Shown: piece after piece, positions 7,970-16,040 of the stretch
Layout: each line of letters begins with the position of its first letter
How positions within the stretch are numbered: position 1 is the stretch's first letter
DNA from: Cupriavidus sp. BIS7
GTDB taxonomy: Bacteria > Pseudomonadota > Gammaproteobacteria > Burkholderiales > Burkholderiaceae
DNA: 64,000 bases
Direction: 5' to 3'
NCBI RefSeq assembly: GCF_000292345.1
Contig: NZ_ALOU01000069.1
Coordinates: 61,009-125,008 of the forward strand
The notes under the pieces: generated by a model
Database searches by the model: none
Told to the model about the DNA's origin: nothing
What the model saw: the letters and a program-made list of their open reading frames with translations, nothing else
Translations under genes and position numbers: made by a program

Positions 7970-9451
7970 ATGAGTTTTGCGCTTTCCGCCGTGCCCGGTG
8001 CGGCCAGGAATTCCCTGGCGCTCGCGGCTGCTCTTGCCGCCCTGCTGCACTTTCCTGCCGCCGGGGCGGCCGATCTGCTGCAGGTGTACCGCGACGCGCA
8101 AGCCAATGACGCCCAGTTCGCCAGTGCGCGCGCGCAACTGCTGGCCACGCGCGAGAAACTGCCGCAGGCCCGGTCGGGCTTGCTGCCGCAGGTCCTGGGC
8201 ACGGCCGGGGCACAACGCACGATGGCCGACTACACTTCGCCGGTCGACGTCACCCGCTACTTCAATGCCAACACCTGGGCGCTGCAGCTGACGCAGCCAC
8301 TGTTCCGCTGGGATCGCTGGGAAACCTACAAGCAGGGCGAACTGGCCGTCATGGCCGGCGAGGTCACGTTCCAGCAGGCCCAGCTTGACCTGATCACGCG
8401 CGCGTCGCAGGCGTATTTCGATGTACTGGCCGCGCAGGACAACCTCTACCTGGCCGGCGCACAGAAAAAGGCCATCGCACAGCAACTCGAGCAGGCCAAG
8501 CGCAACTTCGAGGTCGGTACCGCGACGATCACCGACACCAATGACGCACAGGCGCGCTACGACCTGGCCGTATCCACGGAAATCTCCTATCAGAGCGCGC
8601 TCGAAGTTGCCCGTGCCACGTTGCAGCAGATCACCGGCAAGCCTGCTGAAGAACTGCTGGGCCTGCGCCCAGAAGCGGCAATCCCGGGCCCAGCGCCGGC
8701 CGACGTGAACGCATGGGCATCGCAGGCCGAGCAAAGCAACCCACAGGTGGGCATCGCGGGCTACAACCTCGAGGCCGCTCAGCGTGAGACAAACAAGGCC
8801 AAAGCCGGCCATCTCCCTTCCGTGGATCTTGTCGCGTCTTACGGCTACACCAACGCTCAAGGCACGGCCACGCAGCTCAGCAATATCGGCAGCCGCTATA
8901 ACTCCGGCGTCGTGGGCGTGCAGCTGAGCATTCCGATCTACTCGGGCGGCTTTATCCAGTCACGCGTGCGCGAAACGCTGGCACTTGCCGACAAGGCCGC
9001 CAGCGATCTTGAGTTTGCCCGCCGCACCGCCGCGCAAAGCGCGCGGCAAACCTATTCCGGCGTGTACAACGGCCTGGCCCAGGTCAAAGCACTTGAGGCC
9101 GCCGAACGCTCGGCGCAAAGCGCAGTGGAATCGAACCAGCTTGGTTACGACGTCGGTGTGCGTATCAACATCGACGTGCTGAACGCGGAAGCGCAGCTAT
9201 ACCAGACCCGGCGGGATCTGGCCAAGGCCCGCTATGACACGATCATGAACGGCATGCGCCTGAAGGCTTCCACAGGCGTGCTGTCGGAGGAAGACGTGGT
9301 GCAGATCAATACGCTGCTGACGTCGGCGCCGGGGGCGATGTACAAGTTGCCGGGGAAGACGAGCGTGGGCGCAACGTCCGCACCGAAGCCGGCACGCGGC
9401 GAGCGCGGCCGGCGCGAGAGCGTGGCTCCGGGGGTTACGCCGCGAACCTGA
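7970..9451 (+). CDS. tolC: TolC family outer-membrane efflux channel
   Basis: Forms the outer-membrane and periplasmic exit duct for type I secretion or tripartite drug efflux. The 493-residue protein has a signal peptide (cleavage expected about residue 33, AGA-AD). Two tandem OEP repeats follow, rich in heptad-like helices, with the repeat motifs YFDVLAAQDNL and AYxTRRDLAKARYDTI-like segments, and NxGxxxxNxDVLNA-like VRINIDVLNAEAQLYQ near the end. The tail from about residue 455 is a basic Pro/Ala/Arg-rich extension (ARGERGRRES). That tail sequence is duplicated at 12316-12379, at the far side of a foreign-looking insert. Confidence 0.9.
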   Translation: MSFALSAVPGAARNSLALAAALAALLHFPAAGAADLLQVYRDAQANDAQFASARAQLLATREKLPQARSGLLPQVLGTAGAQRTMADYTSPVDVTRYFNANTWALQLTQPLFRWDRWETYKQGELAVMAGEVTFQQAQLDLITRASQAYFDVLAAQDNLYLAGAQKKAIAQQLEQAKRNFEVGTATITDTNDAQARYDLAVSTEISYQSALEVARATLQQITGKPAEELLGLRPEAAIPGPAPADVNAWASQAEQSNPQVGIAGYNLEAAQRETNKAKAGHLPSVDLVASYGYTNAQGTATQLSNIGSRYNSGVVGVQLSIPIYSGGFIQSRVRETLALADKAASDLEFARRTAAQSARQTYSGVYNGLAQVKALEAAERSAQSAVESNQLGYDVGVRINIDVLNAEAQLYQTRRDLAKARYDTIMNGMRLKASTGVLSEEDVVQINTLLTSAPGAMYKLPGKTSVGATSAPKPARGERGRRESVAPGVTPRT

Positions 9452-9456
9452 CCGCG
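9393..9456 (+). repeat. tolC 3'-end repeat, copy 1 (left boundary of the islet)
   Basis: 64 bases covering the last codons and stop of tolC. It matches 12316-12379 at 58 of 64 positions with no gaps (counted by eye). The two copies bracket the oxygenase-wzy insert. Confidence 0.8.
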
Positions 9457-9888
9457 TTCAATTTCCGGCGCCGCTGACGCGCGCCGTAGGTGTCGCGACT
9501 GGGACCACAAGCATTACCAGCAAAAGCATCACTTATATCTCTAACTCGTACCAAACGGGGGGTCTTATGTGCGTGCTTTGACCTAAAAGAGGCCGCTGAA
9601 GCGACAACCAACGGGGAGATCGTGACATTACTTGGCTCCATCGACCCGATGCCCGACCCAGTCGAATTTGCGGATTCATATTTGTCCCGCCATCCGCGCG
9701 AACTGCTAACGGTCACGCAAACGCAGAAGTCGAACCGAAAAGTGGCGATTAGACGCAAAGCCCAGCCCTCTACAAAGAGCCAGCAGCATCACTAAATGCC
9801 ATTCCTTGGGATCAGTGCGGACCTTATCGACACTGAGGCTGTACCATAGCGGGCCACAGCAAAAACTATACATCTCGGAGTAGCAACA
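9457..9888. other. Intergenic stretch inside the islet, no convincing gene
   Basis: About 430 bases of lower GC than the flanks. A frame on the + strand at 9490-9795 could encode 101 residues, but it has a polar, motif-free sequence, no clear ribosome-binding site and no recognisable relative, so it is not called. The end of the stretch should hold the promoter of the oxygenase gene; GGAG at about 9879 could serve as its ribosome-binding site. Confidence 0.4.
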
Positions 9889-10743
9889 ATGATCGAGCCG
9901 GTGCTTGCCCTTGGTCGCGAAAGCGATCCCCTCTTCCTTGAACCACAGGTTGCTCGTGCGACAGGTGAACTGATGCTGGACCAGTACACGAATGCCGAGC
10001 CGTTCCCGCATATTGTGTTGGACGACTTCCTGCCACAGTCCGTATTGGATCGAGTTCTGGAGGAGTTCCCAAAAGGGGACCTCACAGGCGCCAAAGTTTA
10101 TAATCAAGGCTATGTCGGCGGGAAGGGCAAGGCCCAGTACAATCCTACTTTCCTGACATCGACCTATATCAGATCCTTGTTCCACTTCCTGAACTCCGAA
10201 CCGTTCATTGATTTTCTGGAGGGAATGACGGGAATCAAGGGGCTTATCGCCGATCCATTTTTTGACGGTGGCGGTCTGCATGAAATTTCGCAGGCTGGCA
10301 AACTGGGCATCCATGCCGATTTCCGCATCCAGCGACGATTGAGTCTAGAGCGCCGCATGAATGTGCTGATTTACCTGAACAAAGATTGGCAGGACGAATG
10401 GGGTGGCCGCCTGGAACTGTGGGATCGGGGGATGAAAGGCTGCGTCAAGAAGGTGTCGCCGATCTTCAATCGTTGTGTAGTCTTCAATACGGATGCCACG
10501 AGCTTCCACGGCCACCCAGATGACTTGGCCTGCCCTCCAGGAGTGACGCGAAAGTCCATCGCTCTCTATTACTACACTGCCTCCAAGGCAATCTATGACG
10601 AAGTCCCGGACAACACTACGGACTATCGTCTTCGCCCGGGCGAAAGCATGGAAAACCGCAAAGGCAAGGCACGGGTTGCGGCAAGCCAACTTATCAACGA
10701 TTTGATGCCTCCGATTGTCATGCGCGCACTACGTCGTCGCTAA
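9889..10743 (+). CDS. 2-oxoglutarate/Fe(II)-dependent oxygenase (prolyl 4-hydroxylase-like fold)
   Basis: A 284-residue soluble dioxygenase expected to hydroxylate a substrate with O2 and 2-oxoglutarate. The Fe(II) triad is visible as H142 and D144 in GIHADFRIQ and H207 in SFHGHP, with the 2-oxoglutarate-binding arginine at R221 (VTRKSIALYYY). The core strands are MNVLIYLNKDW and WGGRLELWD. The N-terminal segment AEPFPHIVLDDFLP is typical of the group found in polysaccharide and glycan gene clusters. It ends 14 bases before the Wzy-like gene, so the two are cotranscribed and may act on the same glycan. The substrate is unknown. A related enzyme is at 55574-56389. Confidence 0.85.
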   Translation: MIEPVLALGRESDPLFLEPQVARATGELMLDQYTNAEPFPHIVLDDFLPQSVLDRVLEEFPKGDLTGAKVYNQGYVGGKGKAQYNPTFLTSTYIRSLFHFLNSEPFIDFLEGMTGIKGLIADPFFDGGGLHEISQAGKLGIHADFRIQRRLSLERRMNVLIYLNKDWQDEWGGRLELWDRGMKGCVKKVSPIFNRCVVFNTDATSFHGHPDDLACPPGVTRKSIALYYYTASKAIYDEVPDNTTDYRLRPGESMENRKGKARVAASQLINDLMPPIVMRALRRR

Positions 10744-10757
10744 CTCAGCGCAATGAA

Positions 10758-12110
10758 ATGGGTACTCTTCTAGCTATCCTGTGCATCTTGGCCGCAGTGC
10801 TACTGCTGGCGGCGTTTACCGTCCTCAAGAACCGGAAGATATTCATTCTTTCCCCCGTAGTCATTTTCTCCTGCGCTTGGGCTGCTAGCAGCCTGATCTA
10901 TCTTGCAGGTGAGGATTTCCTTCGGGAGGACACACTCTATGTGCTCCTGATCTTCTGGTTGTCGTTCGTAGTCCCCGGCGTGTGGCTCACATCCGCCATG
11001 GGAGGGCACGCAGCGATTGCCCGTTCGGAACTGTTGATAGACCAAAGACGGGGACGCCGTATTGGCGCTGTTCTACTGGCCATGCAGGTACTGGCGGCCG
11101 TTTCCGCACTATCGTATTTGATCAGTGCGGCGGCCTTTGCGGGGATGCCATTGGACGCCCACCCAAACATGTCGGCTCTGCGCGGCGTGCTGGCCACCCA
11201 GAAGTACGATGTGCCACTGCCGTTCAGGCTGCTCAGCCAACTGCGGTACGTGAACTACATCGCCCCAGTCGCAATGCTGGCTTTGCTCAGGGCGGGCCAT
11301 GTTTCGCGTGCCAAGGTAGCAACTTCGATAGTTTTGGCTTCTCTGTACCCGATTTGTTTCCTTGAGCGCTCCGGCTTGATGCGCATCCTAATACTGACGC
11401 TGTACGCCTACTTGTTCATGTTCGAAATCAAAGTGGCCAAGTTGCTGCGACTTGGATCATGGCTTGTCACACTGGTGGCAATTTTTGTCGTGCTGATGCC
11501 AATCATCAGAGGTCAAGGCGAAGAGGGGGGGGGCAATCTCTACAATTACGTGGCCGGCGCATGGTCAGGCATCGACAATTTCGTTTCGGGTTCCGGCTCG
11601 AATCCAGTAGTCGTCCTAGAAGACCAAGACGTCTTCGTGCAGCCTGGTGGCTACGACGTCTATATGTCAGATTCGCCTCCGATGGTAAATCTAATGACCG
11701 AGGCATACAGAATATGCAATGCTGTTGGCCTGTGCCATGTGAAGCTAGGAAATTTCGGGGAGTACGTCTACGAGCCCGTGTACACAAACATCTACACCGC
11801 TGCGCGCTCCTTCTATCAGGATCTGGGCTTACTCGGCATGATTCCGGCCGTTATCGCAGTGTCGTTTCTGTTTGCGATCATCTACCTGTGGGCCGTCAGA
11901 AATGGTGCCGTGATAGCAGTCTATGCTGCGGGCTATGTTGCGTACACGTGCGTTATGTCTGTGCTTTCCGACACCTTCCTCTTGCGAGATCTGGCCTTCC
12001 CGTTGGTCTTCATATGCGCACTGACGCGACTCTTAGGAGCACGGGAACTTTGGTTTGGTGGGAAAGCAATCCATCAGGCTCAACATTCGGACGCTGTGCG
12101 CGCTGCTTGA
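10758..12110 (+). CDS. Wzy-like oligosaccharide repeat-unit polymerase
   Basis: A 450-residue inner-membrane protein with about ten to twelve hydrophobic segments. A long periplasmic loop (about residues 260-335, GQGEEGGGNLYNYVAGAWSG onwards) contains FVSGSGSNP and a TNIYTAARSFYQDLG-like segment, typical of O-antigen and oligosaccharide repeat-unit polymerases. It would join lipid-linked repeat units on the periplasmic face. Members share little sequence, so the call rests on topology, loop pattern and context; an O-antigen ligase is less likely because waaL is present next door. It is the only polymerase candidate in the window. GC content is below that of the surrounding core genes. Confidence 0.72.
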   Translation: MGTLLAILCILAAVLLLAAFTVLKNRKIFILSPVVIFSCAWAASSLIYLAGEDFLREDTLYVLLIFWLSFVVPGVWLTSAMGGHAAIARSELLIDQRRGRRIGAVLLAMQVLAAVSALSYLISAAAFAGMPLDAHPNMSALRGVLATQKYDVPLPFRLLSQLRYVNYIAPVAMLALLRAGHVSRAKVATSIVLASLYPICFLERSGLMRILILTLYAYLFMFEIKVAKLLRLGSWLVTLVAIFVVLMPIIRGQGEEGGGNLYNYVAGAWSGIDNFVSGSGSNPVVVLEDQDVFVQPGGYDVYMSDSPPMVNLMTEAYRICNAVGLCHVKLGNFGEYVYEPVYTNIYTAARSFYQDLGLLGMIPAVIAVSFLFAIIYLWAVRNGAVIAVYAAGYVAYTCVMSVLSDTFLLRDLAFPLVFICALTRLLGARELWFGGKAIHQAQHSDAVRAA

Positions 12111-12166
12111 ATCGACGACGGTGGCAGGTTTTGCGTCTCTCATGCCTACCACTATTAGTAGGCTGC

Positions 12167-12217
12167 AGGGCTAACATAGATCAGCTCAAGGCAATCGCCG
12201 TCCTAAGCGTGCAATTC
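12167..12217 (+). pseudogene. Remnant of an acyltransferase-3 (OafA-type) gene, N-terminal codons only
   Basis: The frame reads RANIDQLKAIAVLSVQF, which matches the N-terminal signature of membrane O-acyltransferases. The intact gene at 26368 begins KYRADIDGLRAIAVLSV. No acyltransferase sequence continues after this point, and there is no start codon in register. It lies just inside the right boundary of the islet, so it probably marks a deletion or recombination junction. Confidence 0.6.
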
Positions 12218-12315
12218 ATGAGTAGCGATGAGCGTGTCCGCCCACGCTATAGCCCCCAAAAGCCGTCTGGTTGTCCGGAAACACGAGGGGGGCGCCGCGC
12301 CCTCTCCGATGCCGC

Positions 12316-12379
12316 CACGCGGTGAGCGCGGCCGGCGCGAGAGCCTGGCTCCTGGCGCTACGCCGCGAAGCTGACCGCG
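12316..12379 (+). repeat. tolC 3'-end repeat, copy 2 (orphan tail next to waaL)
   Basis: Matches 9393-9456 at 58 of 64 bases. In frame it reads PRGERGRRESLAPGATPRS and stop (12372-12374), versus the tolC tail ARGERGRRESVAPGVTPRT and stop. Weaker, frame-broken similarity extends left to about 12270. It is followed after 12 bases by the end of the converging waaL gene, so this copy probably marks the ancestral tolC-waaL junction. Confidence 0.75.
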
Positions 12380-12386
12380 CGCATGT

Positions 12387-13649
12387 TCAAGCCCCGTCGG
12401 CGCTGGCCGCATAGGCCTCGCGCCCTGCCATCCCCAGCAGCAAACCGATAAGCCCCGCATAGAAGACGACGTTGGCCTGATGAGCCGTGGTCACCTGGGT
12501 AAATCCGCTGATCATGCTGGCCATCACCACGCCCAGTCCAGCACCGGCCAGATGGATGCCCTGTGCGTTCCCCCTGGTCCGCGATATGCGAAGCGTGCGT
12601 ACAAACAGCGCGGCAGGCACAAGGAACAGCCCGAGCATGGTGAGCAATCCGGGCAGGCCCGTGGTAGCAGCAGCTTCGACGATATCGTTGTGCGCATGCT
12701 CAAGCACGCAGACGATGGAATGACTGCGCGCCACGGGGTCACTGATCTGTTCACAGTACGGCGTTGCCTGCAGGATTCGGGCGAACTGTCCGACCCCAAT
12801 TCCCGTCCACGGATGCGAGGCGAAATACTGCATACCGGCGCCCCACATCATCAATCTCGCGCCTATCGAAGATTCTGGGTTGCCTTGATCGAACTGGCGG
12901 ATTTCCGAAACAACCTCGTCGACCCGCTTGCCAAGTGGGCTGCCAGGCACGATGCACGCTGCCGCGCCCAGTACCGCAATGCTTGCTGCTGCCACTACGA
13001 ACATGCGCATGCTGAAGCGCCGGTAGCGAGCCAGAAGCATGGGCACCAGTGTCACGAGCATTGCCAACAGCGATCCACGCGTGCCATTCAGCATCAGGAT
13101 CAGCACCGCGCAAACGATGTTGAACCAGGCGATAGCATTTGCCGCGCGGCTGTGACCGGGGCGCGCAAAGCCAACCAGCGCCAGCGCTGCCACCATGTTG
13201 GCAAAAGCAATCGCCTGCACAAATGCAGAAGGCCGCTCGGTTGCAAGCGCGAACCTCTGCCAGATCACAATCAGCAGTGCCAGGCACAAGCCGACGGTGA
13301 TTCCCTGCCACAACCTCGCCGGGTTGGGCGCCGTGCGGGCGATGACCCAGCATGTCAGGATCGCCAGCAGCGTTCGCGAAGGATTGTCGAGCACGTTCCA
13401 CGGCGTGTGGAAGTAGAGCTTCGATCCAACGTAGACGGCCATGAACGCCAGCACCGCGATGGCCAGCGGCTTGAGGACATCGGCATGCTCGCGCCACGCC
13501 TGCCCCATACCCCGCCAGCCAACCAACGCCAGCACACCGACTCCCGCCAGAAATACGCCCGCTCCTCGGGGCACGCAGAGGATCAACACAGGAAAGGCGA
13601 AAACGAGGACGGTTGCCATCCTCGAGAGGAGCTTGTTGCTGTCGGTCAT
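12387..13649 (-). CDS. waaL: O-antigen ligase family protein
   Basis: Inner-membrane enzyme that would transfer polymerised O-antigen from undecaprenyl diphosphate to lipid A-core in the periplasm. The 420-residue protein has about twelve hydrophobic segments. The Wzy_C/WaaL-type segment is visible: LNGTRGSLLAML, then a large periplasmic loop with WGAGMQYFASHPWTGIGVGQF and a histidine-rich SHSIVCVLEHAHNDIVEAAATTGLPG, where the conserved H lies. ATG 13649 was chosen; the frame extends 34 codons upstream, but those residues look non-coding. It lies in a run of lipopolysaccharide core genes on the same strand (waaA, waaC), which supports ligase over polymerase. Confidence 0.82.
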   Translation of the reverse strand: MTDSNKLLSRMATVLVFAFPVLILCVPRGAGVFLAGVGVLALVGWRGMGQAWREHADVLKPLAIAVLAFMAVYVGSKLYFHTPWNVLDNPSRTLLAILTCWVIARTAPNPARLWQGITVGLCLALLIVIWQRFALATERPSAFVQAIAFANMVAALALVGFARPGHSRAANAIAWFNIVCAVLILMLNGTRGSLLAMLVTLVPMLLARYRRFSMRMFVVAAASIAVLGAAACIVPGSPLGKRVDEVVSEIRQFDQGNPESSIGARLMMWGAGMQYFASHPWTGIGVGQFARILQATPYCEQISDPVARSHSIVCVLEHAHNDIVEAAATTGLPGLLTMLGLFLVPAALFVRTLRISRTRGNAQGIHLAGAGLGVVMASMISGFTQVTTAHQANVVFYAGLIGLLLGMAGREAYAASADGA

Positions 13650-13773
13650 ATTGGGACTTCGTGAAGCGGCGGTAGCGCCACTGTGTTGTGGCACGTCTGA
13701 AATCTGGCCGGATTCTATCCGATCGGGCACCCACCCATCCCCGGTGCCCACCTCTCGGCGCGGTCGCCGCTGG

Positions 13774-14583
13774 TCACTTCGCCCGTATGCGTTCTTCCAC
13801 GTCGATCAATTGCCACCGGATCGACGACGCATCGGCCGGCGGGTTCGGCACCTGGTATTCGCGCACGCGCAGCTTGTAGCTGACGCCGGGCTCGAAATCG
13901 AGCCCTTCGATCGGACCATACCAGAGCTGCCACGGCGCATCCGCCGATTCGCGCCAGCGGTAGCACTGCATGCGGCCTACGCCCGAGCATTCCACGCGCT
14001 GGGAATCGATGTAGACGATCTTCTCCCTGCCCGACGCCGCATCGATCTTCGCGCCGCGCTGGCCCACGCCCTCGCGTTCAACGAACTGCAGCAGGTCGCC
14101 GTCGGTAGTCTTCCAGATGATCTGCCGTCCGGTCGACCCCGCCGATGGCTGCGTGCCAACCGTGGTGAACGACGCCGCCATCGCCTTGAGCAGCGCGGAT
14201 TCCAGTTCCATGCGCGGCCCAGGACAGGCCATGCGCGTGCCGGCGATGTGGTCGAAGCGAATGCCGGTGGCGGTCTTGCCATAGCCGCCCGTGAAGCGGT
14301 TGCAGCCGCTGGTGCCGCTCACCGTGCCTTGCTGCGAATCGATGCCGTCACTGAAGTCGAAGACGATCGGCTGGCCGTTGTCGCCGTGGGGAATATCGCG
14401 CAGCGAGCCATCGGCCTGTTGCCAACGCACCAGTTCCCATCGGCTGGGGCCGCTAGAGCGGGTTTCGTTGAGGCTGGTGGTGGCTGAAGGGGTATTGGGC
14501 AACGGCCCCATAGTACAAGCTGAAATCGCGGCGGTGACAGCAAGGGCTAGTGTCATGACCAAGGATCGGAGAACATGTTGCAT
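13774..14583 (-). CDS. META-domain and DUF4377 lipoprotein
   Basis: A 269-residue predicted lipoprotein. Signal peptide with a lipobox ending at C23 (AAISAC). Residues about 45-150 form a META domain (HslJ-like; WELVRW, then SGTSGCNRFTGGY and MACPGPRMELE with its paired cysteines). Residues about 188-265 form a DUF4377 domain (YIDSQRVECSGVGRMQCYRW, LDFEPGVSYKLRVREY). The family is linked to envelope stress and heat-shock phenotypes in enterobacteria, but its molecular role is unclear. The frame extends 45 codons upstream through a palindromic repeat; ATG 14583 immediately before the signal peptide is the evident start. Confidence 0.82.
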   Translation of the reverse strand: MQHVLRSLVMTLALAVTAAISACTMGPLPNTPSATTSLNETRSSGPSRWELVRWQQADGSLRDIPHGDNGQPIVFDFSDGIDSQQGTVSGTSGCNRFTGGYGKTATGIRFDHIAGTRMACPGPRMELESALLKAMAASFTTVGTQPSAGSTGRQIIWKTTDGDLLQFVEREGVGQRGAKIDAASGREKIVYIDSQRVECSGVGRMQCYRWRESADAPWQLWYGPIEGLDFEPGVSYKLRVREYQVPNPPADASSIRWQLIDVEERIRAK

Positions 14584-14641
14584 CGATTTGCTCCTTTGCT
14601 TGAAGCACCTGCGCGGCTCAAGCGCCTGCCCTCTCCCCCAA

Positions 14642-14668
14642 CCCCTCTCCCGCCGTGCGGGAGAGGGG
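14642..14668. repeat. Short dispersed palindromic repeat
   Basis: Perfect 12-bp arms CCCCTCTCCCGC and GCGGGAGAGGGG around CGT. It sits between waaA and the lipoprotein gene. The left arm and the start of the right arm recur at 63983-64000 after ppc, so this is a repeat family. It may act as a transcript-end hairpin; no T run follows on either strand. Confidence 0.7.
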
Positions 14669-14765
14669 AGCGAACCAGCGCTCTTTGAAGCACCGTCAGG
14701 AGAGGGCAAGCGGATCAAAAGCCTCAGGCAAGAATTAGTCTACTGAAACGCATCGCGCCCGTATG

Positions 14766-16040
14766 TCAGCGCAACACTGGCGCCAGCGCGCCCAGTGTGC
14801 GCGCCGTGGCACCCCTGTGCAGCCCCGCGAACGTCAATGCGTGGCCGCGCATGTCCGCCAGCCGCACCGGATCGTCGAGCACTGCGGCGGCAGCGGCCAT
14901 CAACTCATCCGCATTGGCCACACGCTCGCAGGCGCCAGCAGCAATCGCATCCTCGGTCGCCTGCGCGAAATTGAACGTATGCGGCCCCATCAGCACTGGC
15001 GTGCCGACGGCGCATGCCTCGATCAGGTTCTGCCCGCCCAACGGGATCAGGCTGCCGCCGATATAGGCGATGTCCGAGGCCGCGTAATACATCGCCATCT
15101 CGCCCATCGAATCTCCGAGCACGACGTCGGCAGTGATCGCGGAGTCGATCTGCTCGATATCGAGTGCACTGCGCCGCTGGACGCTGAATCCAGCACGCGT
15201 GGCCATCGTGGCCACCTCGTCGAAGCGCTGTGGATGACGCGGCACCAGCAGCAAAGCGGGACGATCGGCTCCGGGCCAGCGCGAAAAGGCCTCCAGGATC
15301 AGCGGCTCCTCGCCTTCGCGCGTGCTTGCCGCGGCCAGCACATGCCGATTGCCAAACGCGCGCCGCAGAAGCTGTCCACGTGCAACGCCAGTCTCCGGCG
15401 GCTGCATGTCGAACTTCAGGTTGCCCGTGATCTGCACCGACTTCACGCCGAGCGCCCGATAGCGTTCGGCATCGCCGGCGGTCTGGGCCAGCACCATCGT
15501 GAAATCGTTGTACAGCGAAGCGGCTGCGCTGCCGAAGCGCGCCGTGCGCCGGTAGCTGCGCGGCGACAGGCGCGCGTTGACCAGGAACAGTGGCACGCCA
15601 ACGCGCCGCGTCACGTGCACCAGATTCGGCCAAACTTCGGTTTCCATGATCAGCCCGGCATCAGGGCGGAAGTGCGCAAGGAAGCGCCGCACTAGCCAGG
15701 GCATGTCATAAGGGAGATAGCATTGCTGGACGCGCGGGTTGCTACCGTAAAGCTGTGCGCCAGTCTGACGTCCGGTCGGCGTCATGTGCGTAAGCAGCAG
15801 CCGATGTTCCGGATAGGCCGCGAGCAATGCATCGATCAATGGTTGCGCCGCGCGCGTCTCGCCGACCGATACCGCATGGACCCACAGCCACGGGCCGGTC
15901 GCCGGCAAATCGCCATACCGGCCGAGCCGTTCGCCCACATGCTGGATATAGCCGGGCTCCTTGCGCGACCGCCAGACCAGGCGCAGCAGCGCCAGTGGCA
16001 GGATCACCAGCCACAACAGGGTATAGACAAAACGAAGCAT
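14766..16040 (-). CDS. waaA: 3-deoxy-D-manno-octulosonic acid (Kdo) transferase
   Basis: Adds Kdo to lipid IV-A from CMP-Kdo at the cytoplasmic face of the inner membrane, the first step of core assembly. The 424-residue GT-B enzyme has an N-terminal membrane anchor (residues 1-23), the catalytic glutamate E61 in VSVGETRAAQPLI, METEVWPNL in the N-terminal domain, and the donor-binding GGSLIPLGGQNLIEA and GPHTFNF segments in the C-terminal domain. Its start overlaps the waaC stop by one base (TGATG), so translation is probably coupled. Confidence 0.95.
   Translation of the reverse strand: MLRFVYTLLWLVILPLALLRLVWRSRKEPGYIQHVGERLGRYGDLPATGPWLWVHAVSVGETRAAQPLIDALLAAYPEHRLLLTHMTPTGRQTGAQLYGSNPRVQQCYLPYDMPWLVRRFLAHFRPDAGLIMETEVWPNLVHVTRRVGVPLFLVNARLSPRSYRRTARFGSAAASLYNDFTMVLAQTAGDAERYRALGVKSVQITGNLKFDMQPPETGVARGQLLRRAFGNRHVLAAASTREGEEPLILEAFSRWPGADRPALLLVPRHPQRFDEVATMATRAGFSVQRRSALDIEQIDSAITADVVLGDSMGEMAMYYAASDIAYIGGSLIPLGGQNLIEACAVGTPVLMGPHTFNFAQATEDAIAAGACERVANADELMAAAAAVLDDPVRLADMRGHALTFAGLHRGATARTLGALAPVLR

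Noticed and set aside
9490..9795. 101-codon frame in the islet before the oxygenase gene
   Set aside because: No ribosome-binding site, no motif, polar low-information sequence; listed only as part of the intergenic stretch.
13668..13676. GGCGGTAGC, resembling the core of a JUMPStart/ops element
   Set aside because: It lies on the plus strand, while the adjacent waaL gene is read on the minus strand, and no polysaccharide operon starts there in that direction.
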